DNA from: Bacteroidales bacterium
GTDB taxonomy: Bacteria; Bacteroidota; Bacteroidia; Bacteroidales; BM520
Assembly (NCBI GenBank): GCA_023230285.1
Contig: JALNXP010000026.1
Location: 1 to 15,484 of the forward strand
Reading direction: 5' to 3'
Length of the DNA stretch: 15,484 nt
The position numbers were made by a program, and so were the translations under genes. Positions within the stretch are counted from its first letter, which is position 1. Each line of letters starts with the position of its first letter. The notes under the pieces were generated by a model. It saw only the letters and a list, made by a program, of their open reading frames with translations. It was not told the DNA's origin and made no database searches. Of this stretch, positions 1 to 7,892 are shown piece after piece.

Positions 1-426
1 GTTGTTGATGAAAAATGCACAGTCACTGCCTAATTTTGCGGCATACATTATTAATGCGTTGTTTGACAAATTAAGATTAAACATTGAGTTTAAAACAGTT
101 AGAGTTGCTGCGGCATCAGACGAGCCTCCACCTAAACCGGCACCAATGGGTATTATTTTGTGCAGATAAATGTTAATGGCAGGAAGTTTATAATCTTTTT
201 TGAGCAGATTATATGCTTTCAAACACAAATTATTTGAGTTATCTCCTTCTATTTTTATTCCTGATAAATAAATGTTTGTTTCAGACTTATTATTTTCTAT
301 AATTTCTAATATGTCTGTAAAATTATAAATCGGATATATAAAAGTAGATATATTATGAAAGCCATCATCTCTTTTCGAAAGTACTTGTAATCCGATATTT
401 ATCTTTGCATTTGGGGAAAAAATCAT
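1..426 (-). CDS. ispE: 4-diphosphocytidyl-2-C-methyl-D-erythritol kinase, N-terminal part (runs off window)
   Basis: This gene encodes the GHMP-family kinase that phosphorylates CDP-methylerythritol in the cytoplasmic MEP pathway to isoprenoid precursors. Reading the minus strand from the ATG at 426 gives 142 open codons to the window edge. The start has the family motif PNAKINIGLQV (residues 5-15). The glycine-rich GHMP ATP-binding loop PIGAGLGGGSSDAAA lies at residues 93-107. A following LGSDCAFF (around 133-139) carries the conserved aspartate expected to be catalytic. About half of a usual 270-290-residue protein is present and nothing visible is broken. It is divergent from the GH3-family gene, with 62 bp between the two starts. 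The assignment rests on diagnostic motifs and is secure. Confidence 0.95.
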   Translation of the reverse strand, partial: MIFSPNAKINIGLQVLSKRDDGFHNISTFIYPIYNFTDILEIIENNKSETNIYLSGIKIEGDNSNNLCLKAYNLLKKDYKLPAINIYLHKIIPIGAGLGGGSSDAAATLTVLNSMFNLNLSNNALIMYAAKLGSDCAFFINN

Positions 427-442
427 AAATTCAATTTTTTTC

Positions 443-450
443 CAAAAATA
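443..450 (-). promoter_or_regulatory. Bacteroidetes-type -7 box for ispE
   Basis: On the minus strand these bases read TATTTTTG, an exact match to the Bacteroidetes -7 consensus TAnnTTTG, 16 bp upstream of the ispE ATG. I see no convincing -33 TTTG at the usual spacing, and the region is so AT-rich that a chance match is possible. Confidence 0.4.
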
Positions 451-454
451 TTAA

Positions 455-462
455 TAAATTTG
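455..462 (+). promoter_or_regulatory. Bacteroidetes-type -7 box for the GH3-family gene and downstream run
   Basis: These bases read TAAATTTG, an exact match to TAnnTTTG, 26 bp before the ATG at 489. They sit almost back to back with the minus-strand box of ispE, as expected for a compact divergent promoter. No clear -33 element is visible. Confidence 0.4.
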
Positions 463-463
463 C

Positions 464-477
464 TTTTTACGTAAAAA
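464..477. promoter_or_regulatory. 14-bp perfect palindrome in the divergent promoter
   Basis: TTTTTACGTAAAAA is a perfect palindrome lying just downstream of the plus-strand -7 box and upstream of the minus-strand one. Its position would suit an operator acting on both genes. It could equally be a chance product of A/T tracts. Confidence 0.25.
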
Positions 478-488
478 TCGACAAAAAA

Positions 489-2003
489 ATGCTATCGGTC
501 TCTAAATCAGTATATTCAACTTTCATGAAAAAGCAAAATAATGGCATAAAGCGTATTATTGAGTATCCGATAGAGACCCAAAACAGAGTTTTTTTCGATT
601 TAATAGCGAGGGGACAGTCTACTTTATGGGGTAAAGAGCATAAATATTCGTCTATACATTCCGTTGAAAATTATAGAGATTTAGTTCCTGTTATGACTTA
701 TGAAGATTATGCGCCGTATTTTGAGAGGATAAAAAATGGTGAGCAAAATTTGTTGTGGGATAAAGTTATTACGATGTTTGCTAAATCTTCGGGTACAACA
801 ACAGGAAAGAGTAAATTTATTCCTGTTAGCAGTGAAGCATTGTCCGATTGTCATTATAAAGGCGGACGAGATATGATAGCAATGTACTTAAATAATGTGT
901 CTCACAGTAAGTTGTTGTTCGGAAAAAATATTTCGGTAACCGGTAGTCATTCAGTTTTTAGTAATGCAAAAAATTCGTATTTGGTAGGTGATATATCGGC
1001 TTTGTTGGTTGAATATTTACCATTTTGGGCGGAATTGATTAAAATACCGCCTAAGAAATATTCACTTATAAGTAATTGGGAAGATAAGATAAAATTTATT
1101 GCAGATTATGTTGTTAAGCGTAATGTTGTCAGTTTGCTTGGCGTTCCATCATGGATGCTTCTTATCCTTCGTACTATATCGGCGGCAGAGGCAAAATCGA
1201 TAGAGGAGATATGGCCTGATTTGGAAGTGTTTTTTCATGGAGGCGTTGCATTTAAGCCATATAAAAACAGATATAATGAGCTGATAACAAACAAAAACAT
1301 GAAATACATGGAAGTGTATAATGCTTCGGAAGGTTATTTTGCAATACAAAATGATTTGGCAAGTGATGATATGTTGTTGTTGTTGGACCATGGCGTTTTC
1401 TATGAATTTATTCCTCTTGATAAAGATAGTGTTGCTTCTAAATATGCTGTTACACTTGATGATGTTAAAGTTGGTGAAAATTATGCAATGGTAATAACAA
1501 CTAACAGTGGTTTGTGGCGTTATAAAATAGGAGATACCGTTTCTTTTACATCAAAATATCCTTTTAAGATAAAGATTACAGGAAGGACAAAGGCTTATAT
1601 AAATGTCGTAGGCGAGGAATTAGTAGTCGAAAATGCGGAAACAGCGATAGATGAAGCAGCAAAAAAAACATGCGCAGTGTTGTCGGATTTTACGGTAGCT
1701 CCGTTGTTCTATGAAGATGGAAAGACTGTTGCACATGAATGGCTTGTGGAATTTGAAACTTCTCCGGAAGATATGGATTTGTTTGCAGATATTCTTGATG
1801 AAACATTGCAAAACATCAATTCGGATTATAAAGCTAAACGTTTTAAAGATATGGTCATCAAGAAGCCGGTTATCAGAGAGATACCAAGAGGTACTTTTTA
1901 TAAATGGTTTAAAAATAACAATAAACTTGGCGGACAAAATAAGATACGCCGATTGTCTAATGATAGAGATATAGTTGAAGAAATATATAATATTGTCAAA
2001 TAA
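489..2003 (+). CDS. GH3-family (auxin-responsive GH3-like) acyl-adenylating protein
   Basis: A 504-residue cytoplasmic protein of the GH3 family. These are ANL-type enzymes that in plants activate an acyl acid with ATP and join it to an amino acid. Bacterial members are common in Bacteroidota, but I know of no firmly assigned substrate. The ATP/AMP-binding loop SSGTTTGKSKFIPVS is at residues 100-114. Further hallmarks are FFHGGVAF (around 248-255), the YNASEGYFAIQND stretch (around 279-291), and the hinge region with LWRYKIGDTV, ITGRTKAYINVVGEEL and a C-terminal lobe. The length matches full-length bacterial GH3 proteins and no motif looks lost. It is first in the plus-strand run, and its stop is 16 bp before the deoxynucleoside kinase. 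Family certain; substrate unknown. Confidence 0.88.
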   Translation: MLSVSKSVYSTFMKKQNNGIKRIIEYPIETQNRVFFDLIARGQSTLWGKEHKYSSIHSVENYRDLVPVMTYEDYAPYFERIKNGEQNLLWDKVITMFAKSSGTTTGKSKFIPVSSEALSDCHYKGGRDMIAMYLNNVSHSKLLFGKNISVTGSHSVFSNAKNSYLVGDISALLVEYLPFWAELIKIPPKKYSLISNWEDKIKFIADYVVKRNVVSLLGVPSWMLLILRTISAAEAKSIEEIWPDLEVFFHGGVAFKPYKNRYNELITNKNMKYMEVYNASEGYFAIQNDLASDDMLLLLDHGVFYEFIPLDKDSVASKYAVTLDDVKVGENYAMVITTNSGLWRYKIGDTVSFTSKYPFKIKITGRTKAYINVVGEELVVENAETAIDEAAKKTCAVLSDFTVAPLFYEDGKTVAHEWLVEFETSPEDMDLFADILDETLQNINSDYKAKRFKDMVIKKPVIREIPRGTFYKWFKNNNKLGGQNKIRRLSNDRDIVEEIYNIVK

Positions 2004-2019
2004 CATAAAAAAACAAGGT

Positions 2020-2634
2020 ATGCATATAGCTATTGCCGGAAACATAGGCTCAGGAAAAACGACATTGACTCGTTTGTTGGCAAAAAATTTTAAATGGGAG
2101 CCGAATTATGAAGATGCAGATACTAATCCGTATTTAATTAGTTTTTATGAAGATATGCAAAGATGGTCGTTCAATCTGCAAGTGTATTTTCTGAACAGCA
2201 GATTTCGTCAGGTGATAAATATAAGAGAAAATGCCAAGTCGGTGATACAAGACCGTACTATTTACGAAGATGCTTACATTTTTGCAGCAAATTTACATTC
2301 GATGAATTTAATGTCAACTCGCGATTATGAAAATTATTTGTCTCTATTCGAATTGATGACCTCATTTATACAGCCACCTGATTTGCTGATATATCTGCGG
2401 GCTTCTGTTCCAACTTTGGTAGCGAATATTCAGAAACGCGGTCGTAAATACGAAGAATCAATAAGAATAGATTATCTTAAAAGTTTGAACGACAGATACG
2501 AAGAATGGATAAAGAAGTATACAGCCGGTCCGTTGCTGATTGTAGATGTCGATGATTTGGATTTTGAAAAAAATAATGCAGATTTATCAATGATTATTGA
2601 TAATATCAATGCCGAAATAAACGGATTATTCTAA
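2020..2634 (+). CDS. Deoxynucleoside kinase (P-loop dNK/dGK-dCK family)
   Basis: This enzyme phosphorylates deoxynucleosides to dNMPs in the cytoplasm for nucleotide salvage. The 204-residue protein begins MHIAIAGNIGSGKTTL, with the Walker A loop at residues 7-15. A QDRTIYED stretch corresponds to the family's DRS/ERS substrate and catalytic motif. Near the C-terminus, an arginine-rich KRGRKYEESI matches the LID region. I chose the ATG at 2020. An in-frame TTG at 1975 would add 15 residues but would overlap the upstream GH3 gene, and homologues characteristically start with MHIAIAGNIG. It lies 16 bp after the GH3-family gene and 10 bp before kdsB. Specificity (dA, dG, dC or dT) cannot be read from the sequence. 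Confidence 0.88.
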   Translation: MHIAIAGNIGSGKTTLTRLLAKNFKWEPNYEDADTNPYLISFYEDMQRWSFNLQVYFLNSRFRQVINIRENAKSVIQDRTIYEDAYIFAANLHSMNLMSTRDYENYLSLFELMTSFIQPPDLLIYLRASVPTLVANIQKRGRKYEESIRIDYLKSLNDRYEEWIKKYTAGPLLIVDVDDLDFEKNNADLSMIIDNINAEINGLF

Positions 2635-2644
2635 AATTACTGCA

Positions 2645-3403
2645 ATGAAAATTATTGGTGTCATTCCTGCACGTTATCAGTCGTCTCGATTTCCCGGAAA
2701 GCCGTTGGCTGACATTATGGGAAAGAGCATGATCAGACGAGTGTACGAACAGGCTAAAAAGTCTAAAGAGTTGTCGGCTGTGGTAATAGCTACTGATGAT
2801 GAAAGAATTATGGAGCATGTTTTACAGTTTACCGATAATGTGATGATGACTTCGGTAAATCATAATAATGGCACAGAAAGAGTGATGGAAGTTGTGGATA
2901 CTTTGAGCAATAAGAACGAAAATTATGATATTGTCGTAAATATTCAAGGCGATGAACCTTTGATTAGTCCAAATGCAATCGATGAGGTGATTTCAATTTT
3001 GACAGAAAATGCAAATGCTGACATTGCAACTTTAATTAATCAGAGTGAAATATCTGATATAGATGATGTTAATAATGTTAAAGTGGTCATTGACAACAAA
3101 GGTAAAGCATTGTATTTCAGCCGCTCTCCTATACCTTATTATCGTTCCACAGGTATGAGAAAAACTTATAACAAACATATTGGCATTTATGCTTTCAAGA
3201 TAGATGTATTAAAAAATATTGTTCTGTTAGAGAAAACGCCGTTAGAAATTGCAGAGAGTTTAGAACAACTCAGATGGATAGAAAATGGCTATGCTGTTTA
3301 TGTTAAGTATACTGATTATAAATCTATTGGAGTAGATGTTCCTGAAGATATAAAAAAAATAACGAAACTTTTACGTGATGTTGATGAAAAAAGTTTAATT
3401 TAG
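2645..3403 (+). CDS. kdsB: 3-deoxy-manno-octulosonate cytidylyltransferase (CMP-Kdo synthetase)
   Basis: This enzyme activates Kdo with CTP to CMP-Kdo, the sugar donor for the lipopolysaccharide inner core, and acts in the cytoplasm. The 252-residue length is normal for the family. The nucleotide-binding motif PARYQSSRFPGKPL is at residues 8-21. QGDEPLI (around 101-107) supplies the Mg-binding aspartate. YFSRSPIPY and HIGIYAFK, followed by TPLEIAESLEQLRW, are the usual sugar-binding and dimer segments. No key residue appears changed. It starts 10 bp after the deoxynucleoside kinase and is followed after 19 bp by the SPOR-domain gene, so it is likely part of one transcript with them. Its presence indicates a Gram-negative outer membrane with Kdo-containing lipid A. 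Confidence 0.96.
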   Translation: MKIIGVIPARYQSSRFPGKPLADIMGKSMIRRVYEQAKKSKELSAVVIATDDERIMEHVLQFTDNVMMTSVNHNNGTERVMEVVDTLSNKNENYDIVVNIQGDEPLISPNAIDEVISILTENANADIATLINQSEISDIDDVNNVKVVIDNKGKALYFSRSPIPYYRSTGMRKTYNKHIGIYAFKIDVLKNIVLLEKTPLEIAESLEQLRWIENGYAVYVKYTDYKSIGVDVPEDIKKITKLLRDVDEKSLI

Positions 3404-3422
3404 CAAAAAATTACAGATTGTT

Positions 3423-4562
3423 ATGAAAGTAGAAAATTACATATCTAATTTGTTGTATGAATATGATTGCGTGGTTGTTCCAAATCTCGGAGGCTTTATT
3501 TTGAAGTCGATTAATTCAGAGATTGATGTCGAAACTGCGATTTTTAAGCCTCCCAGAAAGGTTGTTGCGTTTAATTCATTATTAAAAAATGATGATGGAA
3601 TACTTATCTCTTGTATATCAAAAGATAGAAGTATTTCATATAAAGAAGCAAAAGAAGTTGTAGAGTCGTTTGTGGCAGATGTATTGGAACGAGTTGCACT
3701 TCATGAAGTAGTCGCTCTTGAAAATGTTGGCGCTTTATATGCCGATAGCGAAAATAACCTTTCTTTTACGCCTTTCAGTCATGTCAATTATAACACGAAT
3801 AGTTTTTCATTAGGAAATTTTACACTTCCTGTTGTAAATATCCCTATAAACATAGACAATAACGGTGAAAAGAATACATTATCGTTTAAAAGATTTTTAA
3901 AGATAGGTATTTCAGCCGCTGCAATATTGATTTTTGGCATTTTGTGCTTTACTGTCGCCGATTATGGTTTCCAAAATATTTATTATGCAAGTTTTTTTCC
4001 TGTTAACAATCAAAATACTATAACAGAAAAAGATGTGAAGCCTGCAGACGTTGTTGCTACTGAGGTGCTTCCGGAAAAAGTAACAGAAGAAGTGCAGGAG
4101 ACAGTTGCAGATGCAGATAACAATGAAATTGTTACGGAGGCAGGAATTGTAGATGTTTCTGAAGCTAATCAAAATACAACGGCTGTAAAAGATGAAGGCA
4201 GCTCTTCAGAAGTAATAGAAGCAGTGACGGAAAGTGATGTTGCTGTTTTGGACAATGTGGAAGAAAGTTCTGTGATTGAGACAGAAAAAGGTGTAGCCGT
4301 TATAAATAATGATTTTGTGGTTTTAGATGATGGGAGATTAACACCTTATATTATAGTAGCTTCGTATGCTAATTATAATGATGCCAAATGTTATGTTGAA
4401 AAATTACGAAGTCAAGGCTATAATGAAGCATCAATAATAATAGGTGAAGGTGGAAGATATAGGGTGAGCATAGCATCAATGGAAACAAAAGAACAGGCAT
4501 TGCAAAAAATAGAAGAAATAAGACAGATAATAACTAATTCGGCGTGGATATTATATTTTTGA
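3423..4562 (+). CDS. HU-like (CCDC81-type) domain protein with transmembrane segment and C-terminal SPOR domain
   Basis: A 379-residue protein with three parts. Residues 1-135 resemble the Bacteroidota HU-like/CCDC81 region: MKVENYISNLLYEYDCVVVP, then NLGGFI and two HU-like modules ending near FTPFSHVNYN. Residues 160-180 are a hydrophobic helix (IGISAAAILIFGILCFTVA), preceded by a basic KRFLK, which places the N-terminal part in the cytoplasm. After a long acidic, Val/Glu/Thr-rich linker, residues 307-379 form a SPOR domain (PYIIVASYANYNDAKCYVEKL, RYRVSIASMETKEQA). SPOR domains bind denuded peptidoglycan at division sites. The architecture suggests a link between cytoplasmic DNA or protein contacts and the septal wall; this is inference, as the role of this fusion is not settled as far as I know. 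It stops 4 bp before trmB. Confidence 0.85.
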   Translation: MKVENYISNLLYEYDCVVVPNLGGFILKSINSEIDVETAIFKPPRKVVAFNSLLKNDDGILISCISKDRSISYKEAKEVVESFVADVLERVALHEVVALENVGALYADSENNLSFTPFSHVNYNTNSFSLGNFTLPVVNIPINIDNNGEKNTLSFKRFLKIGISAAAILIFGILCFTVADYGFQNIYYASFFPVNNQNTITEKDVKPADVVATEVLPEKVTEEVQETVADADNNEIVTEAGIVDVSEANQNTTAVKDEGSSSEVIEAVTESDVAVLDNVEESSVIETEKGVAVINNDFVVLDDGRLTPYIIVASYANYNDAKCYVEKLRSQGYNEASIIIGEGGRYRVSIASMETKEQALQKIEEIRQIITNSAWILYF

Positions 4563-4566
4563 GATT

Positions 4567-5283
4567 ATGAACAAGTTAGAGCGTTTTGAGGAAAATAAGT
4601 CGTTTCCAAATTTGTTTCAGCCTTATTTTAAGGAGATAATATCAGGGTTTGCGTTGCGTGGAAAATGGCATTCGGATTTTTTTAAGAATGATAATCCGAT
4701 AGTTTTGGAGTTGGGCTGTGGAAAAGGAGAGTATACGGTTGGATTAGGTAAGAAATATCCTGATAAAAATTTTGTCGGGATAGACCAGAAAGGTGCGAGA
4801 TTATGGCGTGGCTGTAAGATTTCTAATGATGAATGTCTGAACAATGTTGCTTTTATCAGGATGCAGATAGAGTTGGTAGAGTATTGTTTTGAGCGTGGTG
4901 AAGTTAGTGAAATATGGATAACATTTCCGGAGCCACAGCCGCAGAAAGCCAAAGCTAAAAAGCGCTTTACGTCACCACAATTTAATGAAAGATATTATAA
5001 TATTTTGAAGGAAGATGGTATAATACATCTTAAGACAGACAATGATGATTTTTATAACAACACACTTGATGTGATTAAGGAATATGGTTATACGTTGGTT
5101 TTCAGTACAGACAATCTTTACTTGAAAGCACCGGATGCCGAAGTTGCCGAGATTCAGACTTTTTACGAAAAGATGTGGTTGGAACAGGGCTTGACTATAA
5201 AATATTTACAATATAGATTAAATACTGAACGTTATAAGGAAATAAAAGATATAACAACAAAAGTAGAGGTCAGAAGCTATTAA
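4567..5283 (+). CDS. trmB: tRNA (guanine-N7-)-methyltransferase
   Basis: This AdoMet-dependent enzyme methylates N7 of guanosine 46 in the tRNA variable loop. The 238-residue protein has the AdoMet motif I ELGCGKGEYTVGLG (48-61), followed by FVGIDQKGARLWRG (69-82), where the acidic residue contacts the ribose. The family signature is WITFPEPQPQKAKAKKRFTS (117-136), the Bacteroidota version of the DPWxKxxHxKRR stretch, and it leads into LKTDND (155-160). Length and motif order are normal. It follows the SPOR gene after 4 bp, which implies translational coupling, and precedes the beta-barrel gene by 11 bp. Confidence 0.94.
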   Translation: MNKLERFEENKSFPNLFQPYFKEIISGFALRGKWHSDFFKNDNPIVLELGCGKGEYTVGLGKKYPDKNFVGIDQKGARLWRGCKISNDECLNNVAFIRMQIELVEYCFERGEVSEIWITFPEPQPQKAKAKKRFTSPQFNERYYNILKEDGIIHLKTDNDDFYNNTLDVIKEYGYTLVFSTDNLYLKAPDAEVAEIQTFYEKMWLEQGLTIKYLQYRLNTERYKEIKDITTKVEVRSY

Positions 5284-5294
5284 ATTTTTAGATT

Positions 5295-5882
5295 ATGAAA
5301 AAAATATTGTTATCTATAATATTATTGATAGTATCAAGTTTTGCATTTTCGCAATTTTCTTTAGGTATCAAGGCGGGAACGAATTTTTCAAGTTTGTCGT
5401 CTGTTAGTACATGTTTCAATTCGGGAAGTATAATGTGTTCAGGCTTTGAAGTAGGTGCTTTTGCAAGAGTAGGCGAAAGGTTTTATGTTCAGCCGGAGTT
5501 GCTGTATGCGATGAAAGTTGTTGATGTTTCAGGGAATGTTGCAGGTTATGAGTATGAATATGATTTGTTGAAGTCACAATATGTCAGTATACCTGTGCTA
5601 TTTGGCTTTAAGATAATAGATAAAAATTGTTTTAATTTTCGACTGTTTCTGGGTCCGCAGTTTGACGTGGTACTTGGTACAGATTATCGTGGAGACGGCT
5701 ATAATGGCGTGGATTTTAATGATTTTGTTGTAGGCGGACGAGCCGGATTGGGTATGGACATTTGGCGTTTTACATTAGATGCGAGTTATAACTTAGACTT
5801 GACTAATTTGGCTGCTTCAGGCTCGGGAAGTATAAAGATAAATGGTGTTAATGTTGGCGTAGGCTTTAAAATTTTTAAGTAA
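5295..5882 (+). CDS. Small outer-membrane beta-barrel protein (porin-family, OMP_b-brl type)
   Basis: A 195-residue predicted outer-membrane protein. MKKILLSIILLIVSSFAFSQ is a clear Sec signal peptide with likely cleavage near residues 18-20. The mature part starts FSLGIKAGTNFSSLSS, the typical opening of PorT/OmpW-like eight-stranded barrels in Bacteroidota. It then shows alternating aromatic and polar strands (FYVQPELLYAMKV, YVSIPVLFGFKI, FRLFLGPQFDVVLG, GRAGLGMDIWRFTLDASYNL) and ends with a strand closing in phenylalanine (VGVGFKIFK). No catalytic residues are evident, and I cannot name a function beyond the barrel. It sits between trmB and the pyridoxal kinase gene, with gaps of 11 and 5 bp. 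Confidence 0.82.
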   Translation: MKKILLSIILLIVSSFAFSQFSLGIKAGTNFSSLSSVSTCFNSGSIMCSGFEVGAFARVGERFYVQPELLYAMKVVDVSGNVAGYEYEYDLLKSQYVSIPVLFGFKIIDKNCFNFRLFLGPQFDVVLGTDYRGDGYNGVDFNDFVVGGRAGLGMDIWRFTLDASYNLDLTNLAASGSGSIKINGVNVGVGFKIFK

Positions 5883-5887
5883 TATTT

Positions 5888-6760
5888 ATGGTTTCGGCAG
5901 TAAAGAAAGTCGCAGCTATTCATGATATTTCAGGATATGGGCGGTCATCAATGACAATTGTAATACCTGTTTTGTCCGCGATGGGTATGTATGTATGCCC
6001 TTTACCCACAGCTGTCTTATCGGCAACAACAGTATATCCTTCACCTTATATAGTCGATTTGACAGAACATATTCAGCCAATAGCTGAATATTGGCAAAAG
6101 TTGAATCTGAAGTTCGATGCTATATATAGCGGTTTTTTAGGCTCTCATTTACAATGTGACATCGTGCGACAGATTATTTGTGATTTTTCAACGGAAAAAC
6201 AATTGGTATTGGTTGACCCTGTTTTGGGCGATGATGGCAAATTATATGATTCTATGGATGACAATATGATTACCGGAATGAGAAGGCTAATAACCAAAGC
6301 TCAAATAATTACGCCAAATTTGACAGAGGCTTGTCTGTTGTTAGACGAAGAATATAACCCGAAGGTCAGTTTATGTAAAATAAAACAATATATTGGCAAA
6401 TTATCGGCGATGGGACCTGAAATAGTAATTATCACAGGTGTTCCCGATGTTGCAGGCAATATCACTGAGGTTTTTGCTTATGATAAAATGAAAAATATCT
6501 TTGGTAAGATAAGTTGTAAATATCTGCCGGCAAATTATCCGGGAACAGGAGATACTTTTGCAAGTGTTGTATGTGGAGCTTTGCTGCAAGGTAAAAATAT
6601 ACAGACAGCAATAGAAAATGCAGTTAATTTTGTATATCATTGTATTAAAGAGACCCTGAAATATAATGTTGACAGTAGAGAAGGAGTGCTGCAAGAGCTA
6701 TTCTTGAGTAGCGTGAATGCTCCAATAATTGAGAATAAATTCGAATTAATTAATTTTTAA
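5888..6760 (+). CDS. Pyridoxal/pyridoxamine kinase
   Basis: A ribokinase-fold enzyme that phosphorylates B6 vitamers (pyridoxal, pyridoxine, pyridoxamine) to replenish pyridoxal phosphate. The 290-residue length is usual for the PdxK/PdxY group. HDISGYGRSS (12-21) is the conserved substrate-binding start. LVDPVLGDDGKLYD matches the VDPVMGD family motif. ITPNLTEACLL is the TPN(x)E motif. GTGDTFAS begins at residue 219, with Asp222 in the position of the catalytic base and the anion hole. The start ATG at 5888 lies 5 bp after the barrel gene. PdxK and PdxY cannot be told apart by eye, so I give no symbol. PLP may serve the Fe-S assembly context downstream (cysteine desulfurases are PLP enzymes), but that link is speculative. 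Confidence 0.9.
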   Translation: MVSAVKKVAAIHDISGYGRSSMTIVIPVLSAMGMYVCPLPTAVLSATTVYPSPYIVDLTEHIQPIAEYWQKLNLKFDAIYSGFLGSHLQCDIVRQIICDFSTEKQLVLVDPVLGDDGKLYDSMDDNMITGMRRLITKAQIITPNLTEACLLLDEEYNPKVSLCKIKQYIGKLSAMGPEIVIITGVPDVAGNITEVFAYDKMKNIFGKISCKYLPANYPGTGDTFASVVCGALLQGKNIQTAIENAVNFVYHCIKETLKYNVDSREGVLQELFLSSVNAPIIENKFELINF

Positions 6761-6771
6761 TATATTAAAAG

Positions 6772-7632
6772 ATGAGTAAAAACGATTTTACAAAAGACAT
6801 TAAAAACATCATTGTCGTTGCATCGGGCAAGGGTGGTGTCGGTAAGTCGACTATAGCTGTTAATATGGCTGTAGCACTTGCAAAAAAAGGGTTGAAAGTC
6901 GGTTTATTAGATGCCGATATTTATGGTCCGTCAATACCTATGATGTTAGGACTAAGTGATGCCGGTCCTCAGGTAGCCGGTGATGAAAACAATCAGATTT
7001 TTATTCCGTATGAAAAGTATGGTGTAAAAGTTTCTTCTATCGGTTTTTATGTACAGCCTGAGCAAGCGCTGATATGGCGCGGACCTATGGCAGGCAGCGT
7101 TCTATCACAGCTACTACAAGACACGGACTGGGGTCCGTTGGATTATTTGATAATAGATTCTCCTCCGGGAACCGGAGATATACAGCTTACTTTAGTACAA
7201 ACAATTGCCGTAACCGGTGCTGTGATAGTTACTACACCTCAAAACGTTGCAATCGCAGATGCCCGTAAAGCTGTGAATATGTTTAGAAAACCGGAGATTA
7301 AAGTCCCTATATTAGGTATAGTCGAAAATATGGCATGGTTTACTCCTGAAGAAATGCCCAATAATAAGTATTATATCTTTGGAAAAGAAGGTGGTAAACA
7401 CGTTGCCGAAGAATACCATATTGCTTTGTTAGCTCAAGTTCCACTTATCCAAAGCATCTGTGAGTCGGGAGATGCAGGAACACCAAATGCAAATATAGAT
7501 GACAAGAGATATAACGAAATATTCTCCGATATGGCAGATAAATTGGTGGAAATGGTCGAAATACGCAATTCGGTGATGAAACCCACTGAAGCTGTTCAAG
7601 TCGACCCGAATGCGGAAGGTTGCGGACATTAA
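6772..7632 (+). CDS. Mrp/NBP35 (ApbC-type) iron-sulfur carrier P-loop ATPase, short form
   Basis: A 286-residue MinD/Mrp-family ATPase believed to carry or insert Fe-S clusters. The deviant Walker A GKGGVGKST is at residues 19-27, DADIYGPSIP at 47-56 and the Walker B region IDSPPGTGD around 127-135. Unusually, the N-terminal DUF59/MIP18 domain found in many 360-residue homologues is missing; the protein starts almost directly at the P-loop domain. The central CxxC cluster-binding motif is also missing: at that place the sequence reads ENMAWFTPEEMPNNKYYIFG. The only cysteine near the end is in the tail EGCGH. Lack of CxxC is, as I recall, normal for Bacteroidota Mrp. The next gene, 23 bp away, is a NifU-type scaffold, which supports an Fe-S role. 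Confidence 0.88.
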   Translation: MSKNDFTKDIKNIIVVASGKGGVGKSTIAVNMAVALAKKGLKVGLLDADIYGPSIPMMLGLSDAGPQVAGDENNQIFIPYEKYGVKVSSIGFYVQPEQALIWRGPMAGSVLSQLLQDTDWGPLDYLIIDSPPGTGDIQLTLVQTIAVTGAVIVTTPQNVAIADARKAVNMFRKPEIKVPILGIVENMAWFTPEEMPNNKYYIFGKEGGKHVAEEYHIALLAQVPLIQSICESGDAGTPNANIDDKRYNEIFSDMADKLVEMVEIRNSVMKPTEAVQVDPNAEGCGH

Positions 7633-7655
7633 TATAAACAATAAAGATATTTATT

Positions 7656-7892
7656 ATGGAAAGAGAAACATTATTAGCAAAAGTTAAAGAAATAATTGAA
7701 CAACTGCGTCCGTATTTACAAGCAGATGGCGGCGATTTGTCTTTTGTAGAACTTACTGAAGACAATATCGTTAAAGTAAAATTACGCGGAGCTTGCGGCT
7801 CATGCCCTTATAGCCGTATGACTTTAAAAGACGGCATCGAACGCGCAATAAAACAAGTGCTGCCGGAAATCAAGTCCGTAGAAGAGGCGTAG
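7656..7892 (+). CDS. NifU C-terminal-domain Fe-S scaffold protein
   Basis: A 78-residue, single-domain NifU-like protein of the Nfu type. These bind a transient [4Fe-4S] cluster at a dimer interface and hand it to apo-proteins. The sequence shows the usual order: a leading helix (VKEIIEQLRPYLQADGGDLSF), a beta-strand (IVKVKLRGACGSCPYS) with the cluster-binding pair Cys47 and Cys50, and a second helix (TLKDGIERAIKQVLPEI). Length and motif are complete. It lies 23 bp after the Mrp-like ATPase, so carrier and scaffold are probably co-expressed. Downstream genes encoding large Fe-S proteins (9164-12145) are plausible customers. It is the last intact gene before the rearranged patch. Confidence 0.93.
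   Translation: MERETLLAKVKEIIEQLRPYLQADGGDLSFVELTEDNIVKVKLRGACGSCPYSRMTLKDGIERAIKQVLPEIKSVEEA

Noticed and set aside
1975..2019. TTG start extending the deoxynucleoside kinase by 15 residues
   Set aside because: It overlaps the GH3 stop region, adds a non-conserved stretch, and the MHIAIAGNIG start at 2020 is characteristic of the family.
1149..2045. Minus-strand open frames of 80 and 141 codons opposite the GH3-family gene
   Set aside because: They are antisense shadows with cysteine/isoleucine/phenylalanine-rich, low-complexity translations and no family motif. The plus-strand GH3 gene explains the sequence fully.
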